Assembly (NCBI GenBank): GCA_036676355.1
Contig: JAKFDA010000005.1
Span: 1 to 63,949, forward strand
From: ZC4RG42 sp036676355
GTDB lineage: Bacteria; Pseudomonadota; Gammaproteobacteria; Burkholderiales; SG8-39
Length of the DNA: 63,949 nucleotides
Direction: 5' to 3'
The notes beneath the pieces are model-generated. The model did not search any database. It was not told where the DNA came from and worked only from the letters and a program-made list of their open reading frames with translations. Made by a program: the position numbers and the translations under genes. Shown here piece by piece: positions 17,187 to 25,564 of this stretch. The first letter of the stretch is position 1, and each line of letters opens with the position of its first letter.

Positions 17187-18393
17187 TGATCTTGACGTAG
17201 TCGTAGGAGAAATCGCAAGTCCAGGCCACCGTTGAGGCGGTACCGCGATTCAATTCGACGCGCACGGTGATTTCTTCCGGCCGCATGACGCGCACGCCGT
17301 CTTCTTCACGATAGCCGGCGGCACGGCCGCCGCGATCGATCACCTGCACGTCGCCCAGAAAGAGGTCGACGCGCGACGGATCGAAGTTGTCGATACGGGC
17401 GTTTCCGATGGCCATCAATAACCGACCGAGGTTCGGATCGGAAGCAAAAAACGCGGTTTTGACCAGCGGCGAGTTGGCGATACTGCGCGCCACCCGCACC
17501 GCCTCGCCGTCATCCGTCGCGCCATTCACTTGCACGGTGATGAACTTGGTCGCGCCTTCGCCGTCGCGCGCAATGGCTTGCGCAAGTTCCGCGGCGACGC
17601 TGGTCACCGTTTCGCGCAGACGTTGATAGGCAGGCGAATCCGCCGCGACCTCCGCCCCGCCGGCCCTGCCGGTGGCAATCAGCACGAACGAGTCGTTGGT
17701 CGATGTGTCGCCGTCCACGGTGACCCGATTGAAGGACGCATCCGCCACTTCGCGCACGAGCGTCTGCAATGCGTTCGCTTCGACCTTTGCATCGGTGGCG
17801 ATAAACGCGAGCATGGTGGCCATGTTCGGCTGCAGCATGCCGACGCCCTTGGCCATGCCGGTCACGGTGATCGACACGCCGTCGATCGCGCTGGTGCGGG
17901 AGGTCGCCTTGGACACCGTATCGGTCGTCATGATGGCGATGGCGGCATCGGCCCAATTGCCTGCTTGCAAACCGGCCGCGCATTGAGGCAATGCGGCAAC
18001 GATGCGTTCGACGGGCAGATGCTCCAGAATCACGCCGGTCGAAAAGGGCAGCACTTCCTCCGGCGTACAGCCCAGATGTTGCGCCACCGAGTCGCAAGTC
18101 GCGCGCGCGGCGCGCAGGCCCTGCTCGCCGGTGCCGCAATTGGCATTGCCGGCATTGACGATGACCGCGCGAAAAGTGGAACGCGTCGCGAGCCGTTCGC
18201 GACAGATCTGCACCGGCGCCGCGGCAAAGCCGTTTTGGGTGAATACGCCGGCCACGCGCGTCTCCGATGCGAAACGCATCAACATCAGATCGCGCCGACC
18301 CTGTTTACGGATGCCCGCTTCGGCGTAACTCAGTTCGACGCCCGCAACGGCTTTCAGCTTCGCGGGATCCGGAGGGTTCAGATTGACAGCCAT
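17167..18393 (-). CDS. argJ: bifunctional glutamate N-acetyltransferase/amino-acid acetyltransferase ArgJ
   Basis: A 408-residue protein of the arginine pathway that moves acetyl from acetylornithine to glutamate. It is made as a precursor that self-cleaves before a Thr in the motif GMLQPNMATMLAFIATDA, which is present here. VIVNAGNANCGTGEQGL and the C-terminal end SYDYVKINAEYRT are also typical. ATG 18393 (MAVNLNPPDPAKLKAV) is preferred to the upstream extension, which would run into secA. With argE also present, the cell could use both linear and cyclic routes. Confidence 0.95.
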   Translation of the reverse strand: MAVNLNPPDPAKLKAVAGVELSYAEAGIRKQGRRDLMLMRFASETRVAGVFTQNGFAAAPVQICRERLATRSTFRAVIVNAGNANCGTGEQGLRAARATCDSVAQHLGCTPEEVLPFSTGVILEHLPVERIVAALPQCAAGLQAGNWADAAIAIMTTDTVSKATSRTSAIDGVSITVTGMAKGVGMLQPNMATMLAFIATDAKVEANALQTLVREVADASFNRVTVDGDTSTNDSFVLIATGRAGGAEVAADSPAYQRLRETVTSVAAELAQAIARDGEGATKFITVQVNGATDDGEAVRVARSIANSPLVKTAFFASDPNLGRLLMAIGNARIDNFDPSRVDLFLGDVQVIDRGGRAAGYREEDGVRVMRPEEITVRVELNRGTASTVAWTCDFSYDYVKINAEYRT

Positions 18394-18428
18394 GATTAGG
18401 GAAGGCCGGATTGTGGAATCGCCCTGCC

Positions 18429-21173
18429 TCAGACGAGTTTGCCGTGGCAATGCTTATATTTCTTGCCGGAGCCGCACGGGCACGGATCGTTGCGGCCCAC
18501 CTTGCTGCCGCTGCGCACGAACGGCGTATGTCGCGCGGATGAATCACCCACTTCAGCCTCTTCGGCGTCGGCGCCCACCAGCGCTTCCTCCAGGCTGGGG
18601 TGCTGATATTGCACATTCTCCAGCGCCGGCGCGCTACGCTCGAGCGCTTCCGCCTGGGCGACCTGTTCGGGCGTCTGCAACTGCAGCCGCATCAGAATGC
18701 GGGTCGTTTCGAGTTTGACTGTTTCGACCAGTCTGCCGAACAGTTCGAAGGCTTCGCGCTTGTATTCCTGCTTGGGATCCTTCTGCGCGTAGCCGCGAAG
18801 GTGGATGCCCTGGCGCAAGTGATCGAGGGCGGCCAGATGTTCGCGCCAGTTCACATCGAGGGTCTGCAGCAATACGCTGCGTTCGATCTGACGCACGATA
18901 TCGGGCGGCGCGACGGACATGCGCTCCGCATAGTTTCGATCAGCCAGCTCGACGATGCGATTGAGCACATCGTCGTCGTCGAGGTCGTTCTCGGTTTCGA
19001 GCCACTGACGCACCGGCGCTTCGATTCCCAGTTCACCGCGCAGCACGGTTTCGAGCGTCTCCAGATCCCACTGTTCCTCCACGCTCTCGGCCGGCACATA
19101 GGTGCGGTAAAAATCGGTCACCACGCCGTCGCGCAGCGCCTTGACCTGATCGCTGACGTCGTCGTTCTGCAGGATGTCGTTGCGTAACTGGTAGACGTTG
19201 CGACGCTGATCGTTGGCGACGTTGTCGTATTCCAGCAACTGCTTGCGGATATCGAAGTTATGCGCTTCCACTTTGCGCTGAGCCGATTCGATGGAGCGCG
19301 TCACCAAAGGATGCTCGATGGGTTCACCCTCGGGCATCTTCAGCCGCTCCATGATCGATTTGATGCGATCGCCGGCGAATATGCGCAGCAGCTGGTCCTC
19401 GAGCGACAAATAGAAACGCGACGAACCCGGATCACCCTGGCGGCCCGAGCGGCCACGCAACTGGTTGTCGACCCGGCGCGACTCGTGGCGCTCGGTGCCG
19501 ATGATGTGCAGACCGCCGGCGGCGACGACCTGATCGTGCAACGACTGCCATTCGTCGCGCAGTTGTTGGATACGGCGCTGCTTCTCCGCGTCATCGAGCG
19601 ATTCGTCCGCCTCGATGAATTCGACCTGCTTTTCGACGTTACCGCCGAGCACGATGTCCGTACCGCGACCGGCCATGTTGGTCGCGATGGTGACCATTTT
19701 CGGCCGGCCGGCTTGCGCGATGATCTGTGCCTCGCGCTCGTGCTGCTTGGCGTTGAGGACCTGATGCGGCAACTTGTCCTTGTCCAGCAAACTGGATAGC
19801 AGTTCCGAGTTTTCGATCGAGGTCGTACCGACCAGCACCGGCTGACCACGCTCGTAGCAGTCCTTCACGTCGGCGCTGATCGCGACGTATTTTTCGTTGA
19901 AGGTCTTGTAGACCTGATCCAGACGATCGACCCGCACGGTCGGACGATGAGTCGGGATCACTACCGTTTCCAGGCCGTAAATTTCCTGGAATTCGTAAGC
20001 CTCGGTATCGGCGGTACCGGTCATGCCGGCAAGCTTGCCGTACATGCGGAAATAGTTCTGGAAGGTGATGGACGCGAGCGTCTGATTCTCGCTCTGGATC
20101 TTCGCATGCTCCTTGGCCTCGATCGCCTGATGGAGACCCTCGGACCAGCGTCGACCCGGCATGAGACGGCCGGTGAATTCGTCGACGATCACCACCTCGC
20201 CGTCCTGGACGACGTAATGCTGATCCTTGAAGAACAGGTTGTGCGCACGCAATGCGCAATTCAGGTGATGCATCAGGCTGATGTTCGCGGGATCGTACAG
20301 GCTGCCGCTGCTCAGCAGCCCGACCTTGGCGAGCAGTTCTTCCGCATGCTCGTGGCCCGCTTCGGACAGCAGCACCGTGTGCGCTTTTTCATCGACCCAG
20401 AAATCGCCTTCGCCTTCGTCGGTGGCCTGCCGTTTGAGCAGGGGCGCCACGGCGTCCATGCGCTGATAGACTTCTGTGCGATCTTCGGCCTGACCGGAAA
20501 TGATCAGTGGCGTGCGCGCCTCGTCGATCAGGATCGAGTCCACCTCGTCGACGATGGCGTAGTTGAGGGTGCGCTGAAAACGCTCCTGCACCGACATCGC
20601 CATGTTGTCGCGCAGATAGTCAAAGCCGAATTCATTGTTCGTGCCGAACGTGATATCGGCAGCATAGGCGGCGTGCTTGTCCGAGTGCTGCATCTGCGAC
20701 AGGATCACGCCGACCGAAAGGCCGAGGAAGCGGTACACCTGCCCCATCCACTCGGCATCGCGACTGGCCAGGTAATCGTTCACCGTGACGATATGCACGC
20801 CCTTGCCCGACAACGCGTTCAGATACGCAGGCAACGTGGCGACCAGCGTTTTACCTTCGCCGGTGCGCATTTCGGCGATCTTGCCGTGATGCAGCACCAT
20901 GCCGCCGATCAGCTGCACATCGAAGTGACGCATCTTGAGCACGCGCTTACCGGCTTCGCGCACTACCGCGAAAGCTTCCGGCAACAAGTCATCGAGCGTC
21001 TCGCCGTTTGCCAGGCGCAGTTTGAAGGCATCGGTCTTCGCCGCCAGTTCGGCGTCGGAGAGCGCGCTCATGGCAGACTCGAGCGCATTGATCTGCACAA
21101 CGGTCTTGCGATACTGCTTGATGAGCCGCTCGTTACGGCTGCCGAAAACGGTCTTGAGGACCCGGGAAATCAT
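18429..21173 (-). CDS. secA: preprotein translocase ATPase SecA
   Basis: A 914-residue motor of the Sec pathway. Features in order: MISRVLKTVFGSRNERLIKQ, Walker A in AEMRTGEGKTLVATLPAYLN, ITFGTNNEFGFDYLRDNM, the DEVDSILIDEARTPLIISG segment, TNMAGRGTDIVLGG, GRSGRQGDPGSSRFYLSLED, and the C-terminal zinc tail NDPCPCGSGKKYKHCHG that binds SecB and the ribosome. Length matches the proteobacterial family. It is divergent from the DciA-like gene and 35 nt upstream of argJ. Confidence 0.98.
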   Translation of the reverse strand: MISRVLKTVFGSRNERLIKQYRKTVVQINALESAMSALSDAELAAKTDAFKLRLANGETLDDLLPEAFAVVREAGKRVLKMRHFDVQLIGGMVLHHGKIAEMRTGEGKTLVATLPAYLNALSGKGVHIVTVNDYLASRDAEWMGQVYRFLGLSVGVILSQMQHSDKHAAYAADITFGTNNEFGFDYLRDNMAMSVQERFQRTLNYAIVDEVDSILIDEARTPLIISGQAEDRTEVYQRMDAVAPLLKRQATDEGEGDFWVDEKAHTVLLSEAGHEHAEELLAKVGLLSSGSLYDPANISLMHHLNCALRAHNLFFKDQHYVVQDGEVVIVDEFTGRLMPGRRWSEGLHQAIEAKEHAKIQSENQTLASITFQNYFRMYGKLAGMTGTADTEAYEFQEIYGLETVVIPTHRPTVRVDRLDQVYKTFNEKYVAISADVKDCYERGQPVLVGTTSIENSELLSSLLDKDKLPHQVLNAKQHEREAQIIAQAGRPKMVTIATNMAGRGTDIVLGGNVEKQVEFIEADESLDDAEKQRRIQQLRDEWQSLHDQVVAAGGLHIIGTERHESRRVDNQLRGRSGRQGDPGSSRFYLSLEDQLLRIFAGDRIKSIMERLKMPEGEPIEHPLVTRSIESAQRKVEAHNFDIRKQLLEYDNVANDQRRNVYQLRNDILQNDDVSDQVKALRDGVVTDFYRTYVPAESVEEQWDLETLETVLRGELGIEAPVRQWLETENDLDDDDVLNRIVELADRNYAERMSVAPPDIVRQIERSVLLQTLDVNWREHLAALDHLRQGIHLRGYAQKDPKQEYKREAFELFGRLVETVKLETTRILMRLQLQTPEQVAQAEALERSAPALENVQYQHPSLEEALVGADAEEAEVGDSSARHTPFVRSGSKVGRNDPCPCGSGKKYKHCHGKLV

Positions 21174-21347
21174 GGAATATGGGGATGGGTAGGACGCGGG
21201 AAGGCGCTAGTCTATCACGCAGCCTCGTCGCCCTTCCGGGGCGATCTGCATGGGTACCGAAGCGGCGTCGAAGGCAGACGATCCGGCCCGGCTGCGCGGC
21301 GCGCAATGCCGCGCTACGCATTGCCCGCGGCGCCGACAAACCGGACA

Positions 21348-21809
21348 ATGCGCCTCAATTGCTCAGAAACGGCTGCAACCTTGCGCGCCAAACCCATCCG
21401 TGATTTTCTGCAGGCAGGCAGTGGCGTCGGCGAGCTGATCCCGCAAGCCGAAAAGCTGCTCGCCCTGCGCGAGGCGGTGTCTCGTCTGCTGCCGGCGAAT
21501 TTGCGTCCGGCCGCTCAAGTGGCGAATCTGAAGGCGCAGGTACTGCTGCTGCAGGCAAGCAACAATGCCGTCGCCGCGAAACTGAAACATTACGCGCCGC
21601 GCCTGGTCAGCGGATTGGCCGATCAGGGTTACCACGTCGTGCAGATCAAGATCGAAGTCCAGCCGGACGCCGGAACGAGCAGCGCCTCGCCACGAAAAGC
21701 CCGTCTGGTGCCCGACGCGGCCAGCCAGGCGTTAACGCGCCTTGAGGACACGCTGCCGGAAGGGCCGTTGCGCAACGCCGTGCGGGCCTTGGCGAACAAG
21801 ACCCGCTGA
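21348..21809 (+). CDS. DUF721/DciA-like protein
   Basis: A 153-residue protein of the DUF721 type. The core RAKPIRDFLQAGSGVGELIPQAEKLL, LPANLRPAAQVANLKAQVLLLQ and NNAVAAKLKHYAPRLVSGL fits the family, some of whose members (DciA) load the replicative helicase DnaB. The start is uncertain: ATG 21348 is used, a TTG at 21381 just before RAKPIRDF is possible, and the frame is open far upstream as an antisense shadow of secA. A location beside secA is common in betaproteobacteria. Confidence 0.7.
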   Translation: MRLNCSETAATLRAKPIRDFLQAGSGVGELIPQAEKLLALREAVSRLLPANLRPAAQVANLKAQVLLLQASNNAVAAKLKHYAPRLVSGLADQGYHVVQIKIEVQPDAGTSSASPRKARLVPDAASQALTRLEDTLPEGPLRNAVRALANKTR

Positions 21810-21950
21810 CGCGTTATGCGTCTGGCATATTGCCACGTCCGCCCTCCGCTGCTTCATCGACCCCTATTTCATGCACCGGCCGCTGATCGGCCCGCATGTT
21901 TGTTGAATCTTGTATATATAAGTCGCTTCAACCATGGAAAGGATAACGAC

Positions 21951-22625
21951 ATGAACAAACACGCCCTCATCGGCATTTGCGCAGTGGCGGTCGCGGCCAC
22001 CGGTTGCGCCAACATGAGCGATACCCAGCGACACACCGCTACGGGAGCGGGTATCGGTGCGGCGGCAGGCGCAGTGCTGGGCGTCGCCACCGCCGGAGGC
22101 AATAAAGGCAAAAGTGCCGCGACGGGTGCCGCAATCGGCGCCGGCGTAGGCGCCATCGGCGGCTATGTCTGGTCGCAACGCATGGAGAAGCAGAAGGCCG
22201 AAATGGAACAGGCCACCGCCGGCACCGGCATCGACGTCGAGCGCACCGCCGACAATCAGATCAAGGTCAACATCCCGAGCGATGCCGGATTCGACGTCGG
22301 GCGTTCCGCAATCAAGCCGCAACTGGGAAGCGTGCTCGACAAGTTCGCCCAGGGCATGCGCGATAACACCGCCACTCAGATTCGTATCATCGGCCATACC
22401 GACAGCACCGGATCCGACGCAATCAACAATCCGCTGTCGCGCGAGCGCGCCGCCAGTACACGCAGCTATCTGGCCGCGCGCGGTGTGACGTCAAGCCGTA
22501 TCGCGATCGACGGTCGTGGCAGCTATGAACCGGTCGCCTCGAACGACAGCGCAAACGGTCGCGCCGAGAATCGCCGGGTGGAAATCTATGTCGGTGAAGT
22601 GCAGCAGCAGGCACAAAACCGCTGA
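21951..22625 (+). CDS. outer-membrane lipoprotein with glycine-zipper and OmpA domains (YiaD-like)
   Basis: A 224-residue protein. The N-terminus MNKHALIGICAVAVAATGCA is a lipoprotein signal with Cys19. A Gly-rich zipper (residues about 30-70, TGAGIGAAAGAVLGVATAGG) may insert into the membrane. The C-terminal OmpA-like peptidoglycan-binding domain shows RIIGHTDSTGSDAINNPLSRERAAS and the closing ENRRVEIYV. It should tether outer membrane to peptidoglycan. A GGAAAGGATAA ribosome site precedes the ATG, and an AT-rich patch (TATATATAA near 21912) may contain the promoter. Confidence 0.88.
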   Translation: MNKHALIGICAVAVAATGCANMSDTQRHTATGAGIGAAAGAVLGVATAGGNKGKSAATGAAIGAGVGAIGGYVWSQRMEKQKAEMEQATAGTGIDVERTADNQIKVNIPSDAGFDVGRSAIKPQLGSVLDKFAQGMRDNTATQIRIIGHTDSTGSDAINNPLSRERAASTRSYLAARGVTSSRIAIDGRGSYEPVASNDSANGRAENRRVEIYVGEVQQQAQNR

Positions 22626-22634
22626 TCACACCAA

Positions 22635-22662
22635 GGCAAGGGCGCAGCGAAGCGCCCTTGCC
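22635..22662. terminator. perfect 11-bp hairpin between the OmpA-like and small membrane genes
   Basis: GGCAAGGGCGC and GCGCCCTTGCC pair perfectly around an AGCGAA loop. It lies between two convergent genes. There is no T-run on either side, so it may be a transcription barrier or RNA 3'-end protector rather than a classical intrinsic terminator. Confidence 0.6.
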
Positions 22663-22666
22663 AAAG

Positions 22667-22852
22667 CTAAATCGCCAGCACCAGCCGTTCGAGGAAGATG
22701 AAGGCGACGATGAGCGCCGCGACGATGAGCGCGTACTTGAAGACCTGTACACCGAAGCGCAGATAACGACGATTGCCGGTCAGGAAATAAACCACCACCG
22801 AGGCGCCGACGGTTAGAACGACAAGAAACCCAAGCAGACGCAGGACCAGCAT
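22667..22852 (-). CDS. small two-helix membrane protein, function unknown
   Basis: A 61-residue protein: MLVLRLLGFLVVLTVGASVVVYFLTG forms one membrane helix, NRRYLRFGVQVFKY a basic loop, and ALIVAALIVAFIFLERLVLAI a second helix. The basic loop suggests both ends face the periplasm. It lies upstream of lpxC on the same strand, with a 60-nt gap to the lpxC stop. I do not recognise the family; the clean hydrophobic pattern supports a real gene. Confidence 0.6.
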   Translation of the reverse strand: MLVLRLLGFLVVLTVGASVVVYFLTGNRRYLRFGVQVFKYALIVAALIVAFIFLERLVLAI

Positions 22853-22912
22853 CTCAAGAGTTCCCGGCGATCATGGCGGCACGCGGCCGTCGCATTGAAG
22901 CCACGTCGCCGT

Positions 22913-23827
22913 TCAGGCGTGCAGGGCGTACAGACGGCTCAGCCCGATCGGCGCTTGCTCCGCCTTTTCGAAGCTCACCATTTCCCACGCATCCGTTTCG
23001 GCCAGCGTCGCGCGCAACAACTGGTTGTTCAGGCCGTGACCGGATTTATGCGCCGAGAATGCGCCGATGAGCGGATGGCCGACGAGATACAAATCGCCGA
23101 TGGCATCAAGAACCTTGTGTTTTACGAACTCGTCCGCATAGCGCAGACCGTCAGTGTTCAACACACGATACTCATCCAGCACGATGGCGTTGTCGAGACT
23201 GCCCCCCAACGCCAGACCGTGATTGCGCAGCGCTTCGACGTCCTGCGCAAAACCGAAGGTCCGCGCGCGCGCCACTTCCTTGGCATAAGAGGTTTCGGCG
23301 AAGTCGACCGTCAGCGTCTGGCCGGCTTTGTCGAACATCGGGTGATCGAAGATGATGGAAAAGGTCAGCTTGAAACCATCGTAGGGATCGAAGCGTGCCC
23401 ACTTGTCGCCGTCGCGCACCTCGACCGGTTTCCTGATCCTGAAAAACCGTTTGGCCGCGCGCTGTTCTTCGATGCCGGCCGACTGCAACAGGAAGACGAA
23501 CGGGCTTGCGCTGCCGTCCATGATCGGAACTTCGGGCGCATCGAGGTCGATGTAGACGTTGTCGATGCCCAGGCCGGCCAGCGCGGACATGATGTGCTCG
23601 ACCGTGCCGACCTTGGCGCCGTCGCGCTCCACCACGCTGCATAGACGCGTGTCGGTGACCGCCATGGCATCGGCCGGAATATCGACCGGTTGCGGGAGGT
23701 CGACGCGCCTGAACACGACGCCGGTGTTCGGCGCCGCCGGTCGCAACGTCATCGTGACCTTCCTGCCGCCGTGCAGTCCCACGCCGGTGGCCTTGATCGC
23801 CGATTTGAGTGTACGTTGCTTGAGCAT
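22913..23827 (-). CDS. lpxC: UDP-3-O-acyl-N-acetylglucosamine deacetylase LpxC
   Basis: A 304-residue zinc enzyme for the committed step of lipid A synthesis, so the organism makes LPS. Visible motifs are TGVGLHGGRKVTMTLRPA, TVEHIMSALAGLGIDN (zinc His), MDGSASPFVFLLQSAGI, the HKVLDAIGDLYLVGHPL zinc pair, and SAHKSGHGLNNQLL with the catalytic His. ATG 23827 (MLKQRTLKSAI) is the conserved start; the frame extends seven codons further. It lies downstream of ftsZ, separated by a 388-nt gap. Confidence 0.97.
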   Translation of the reverse strand: MLKQRTLKSAIKATGVGLHGGRKVTMTLRPAAPNTGVVFRRVDLPQPVDIPADAMAVTDTRLCSVVERDGAKVGTVEHIMSALAGLGIDNVYIDLDAPEVPIMDGSASPFVFLLQSAGIEEQRAAKRFFRIRKPVEVRDGDKWARFDPYDGFKLTFSIIFDHPMFDKAGQTLTVDFAETSYAKEVARARTFGFAQDVEALRNHGLALGGSLDNAIVLDEYRVLNTDGLRYADEFVKHKVLDAIGDLYLVGHPLIGAFSAHKSGHGLNNQLLRATLAETDAWEMVSFEKAEQAPIGLSRLYALHA

Positions 23828-24215
23828 TACTTTTTCTTTATCCCGCAAAGGGTTGCGATTTTAGCATGCACGACCTGCGGCGCCTGAGAAATGCGCCGCG
23901 CCGAGCGGACGAAGCGGCTCGTTCTCCACACTCGATTAATGCGTAACGGCACCACCAAGCAACCCGACTAACACCGACGCAAAGGCCGGTTGCGACGCAC
24001 GCAACCGGCGCACCATGCCCCATCAGTCGGCCTGCTTCCTTCAAAGCGCCCGAACAAGTACGCCAGCCGGCTTCGACAAACAAGCCTAATCGCTTCCTTC
24101 GGCACGACTTCTCGCCAGAACTATTCACCCGATTGTCGCTTCGACATCATGCGGCCCCTTAAGGGCCGCATGAGTCTTCACCGTAAATACGATCTTCCGG
24201 CTGCGTAAGCAGGTC
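23828..24215. other. 388-nt ftsZ-lpxC gap with several hairpins, no gene seen
   Basis: No credible coding frame is visible. The gap holds a GCGGCGC/GCGCCGC stem (23877-23899), a 10-bp perfect hairpin at 24149-24173, and part of an inverted repeat that includes the ftsZ stop codon. The lpxC promoter is expected here on the minus strand, but I could not assign boxes with confidence. Confidence 0.5.
24149..24205. repeat. hairpin with tail related to the ftsW-murG tandem repeat
   Basis: CATGCGGCCC and GGGCCGCATG form a perfect 10-bp stem with a CTTAA loop (24149-24173). The bases that follow, GAGTCTTCACCGTAAATACG, align with GAGCCTGCACTGAAATCG in the 93-bp repeat at 31953-32138, which also comes directly after a GCGACC/GGTCGC hairpin and GCATGAG. 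This looks like a diverged copy of the same element. Confidence 0.45.
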
Positions 24216-24235
24216 TTAATCGGCCTGCTTACGCA
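24202..24235 (-). repeat. 12-bp inverted repeat spanning the ftsZ stop codon
   Basis: TGCGTAAGCAGG (24202-24213) and CCTGCTTACGCA (24224-24235) are perfectly complementary around a 10-nt loop that contains the ftsZ TAA. In mRNA one arm would encode the LRKQA end of FtsZ. No U-run follows on the minus strand. Confidence 0.7.
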
Positions 24236-25370
24236 AGAACGCCGGAATATCGTATTTGTCCATCCCGCTCTGGCTAAGCGCTTCCACGGCCGAACTGCGA
24301 TTCTTGCGGAACACGGCCGGCGCCGCGGCTTCCGGGCTGTAATCGTATTCGAAGCTCGGCCCCGCCATGTTGTCGGTACCGGTCTTCTGCGCCACGACCA
24401 GCTGCGGCTTCGGCGCGCGCATCGCCTGCTGACCGAGTCCGGTCGCCACCACCGTGACGCGCAGATCTTCGCCCATCTCGTCATCGTAGACCGCGCCGAA
24501 AATGATGGTCGCGTCTTCAGCCGCGAAGCTGCGCACGGTGTTCATCACTTCGTTCACTTCGCGCATCTTCAGACCTTCACTCGCGGTGATGTTCACCAGC
24601 ACGCCGCGCGCGCCGGACAGGTTGACACCCTCCAGCAGCGGGCTGGCCACAGCCTGTTCGGCCGCAATACGCGCACGATCGACGCCATTGGAGAAGGCTG
24701 AGCCCATCATCGCCATGCCCATCTCGCCCATGACCGTCTTGACGTCCTCGAAGTCGACGTTCACCAGGCCCGGGCAATTAATGATTTCGGCGATGCCGGC
24801 AACGGCGTTGTGCAGCACGTCATCGGCTGCACGGAACGCATCCTTCATGCTCACGTCGTCGCCCAGCACTTCCATCAGCTTTTCGTTGAGGATGACGATG
24901 AGCGAATCGACATGCTGCTGCAATTGCTCGATACCCGCTTCCGCTGCGCGCATGCGCCGTCCTTCGAAGGCGAACGGCTTGGTGACCACCGCCACCGTCA
25001 GGATGCCCATGTCCTTGGCGATTTCGGCCACCACCGGCGCCGCACCCGTACCCGTACCGCCACCCATGCCGGCGGTGATGAAGCACATGTTGGCGCCGGC
25101 GAGCGCTTCACGAATCGCTTCGCGCTGTTCCATCGCCGCCGCGCGGCCCTGTTCCGGTTTGGCGCCGGCACCCAGCCCCGAACCGCCAAGCTGGATGGTG
25201 TGTTTCGCGAGGCTGCGCGCAAGCGCCTGCCCATCGGTGTTCGCGGCCGTGAAGTCCACGCCGCCCACGCCGTTGCGGATCATGTGATTGACGGCATTAC
25301 CACCCGCACCACCCACGCCGATGACCTTGATGACGGTCCCGTTGTGCTGACCTTCCAGAATTTCAAACAT
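24216..25370 (-). CDS. ftsZ: cell division GTPase FtsZ
   Basis: A 384-residue tubulin homologue that builds the division ring. Diagnostic parts are GVGGAGGNAVNHMIRNGVGG, the tubulin signature GGGTGTGAAPVVAEIAKD, NEKLMEVLGDDVSM, SPLLEGVNLSGARGVLVNIT, and the C-terminal peptide DKYDIPAFLRKQAD that binds FtsA and ZipA/ZapD-type partners. It follows ftsA in the dcw cluster after a 194-nt gap, and the partner zapD is in the same window. Confidence 0.98.
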   Translation of the reverse strand: MFEILEGQHNGTVIKVIGVGGAGGNAVNHMIRNGVGGVDFTAANTDGQALARSLAKHTIQLGGSGLGAGAKPEQGRAAAMEQREAIREALAGANMCFITAGMGGGTGTGAAPVVAEIAKDMGILTVAVVTKPFAFEGRRMRAAEAGIEQLQQHVDSLIVILNEKLMEVLGDDVSMKDAFRAADDVLHNAVAGIAEIINCPGLVNVDFEDVKTVMGEMGMAMMGSAFSNGVDRARIAAEQAVASPLLEGVNLSGARGVLVNITASEGLKMREVNEVMNTVRSFAAEDATIIFGAVYDDEMGEDLRVTVVATGLGQQAMRAPKPQLVVAQKTGTDNMAGPSFEYDYSPEAAAPAVFRKNRSSAVEALSQSGMDKYDIPAFLRKQAD

Positions 25371-25410
25371 GTGTTACCTCCAATCAGTCAAATTACCGAG
25401 CCCGCGAAGG

Positions 25411-25481
25411 GTGAAGGGTGAAACGAGTGGCGGACGACCGCACTGCATCCGACACTCCGCATCTCACTCTTCACTCCTCAC
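25411..25481. repeat. degenerate GTGAAGGGTGAA palindrome between ftsZ and ftsA
   Basis: GTGAAGGGTGAAACGAGTG (25411-25429) is answered by CACTCTTCACTCCTCAC (25465-25481), an imperfect inverted repeat about 70 bp long. A similar CTTCCACTCTTCACTCTC stretch occurs in the palindrome at 48856-48955, suggesting a dispersed small element. Confidence 0.45.
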
Positions 25482-25564
25482 GTACCGAATCAGCTCCACG
25501 GTCGAAAGAGTCTTGCGACACCCCGACGAGCCCATTTCCAACGAGCGGTTAACGCGCCGCCCGT

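Noticed and set aside
19947..21347. Long plus-strand frame opposite secA leading into the DUF721 gene
   Set aside because: It is antisense to a certain gene with no family similarity; only its last part is coding.
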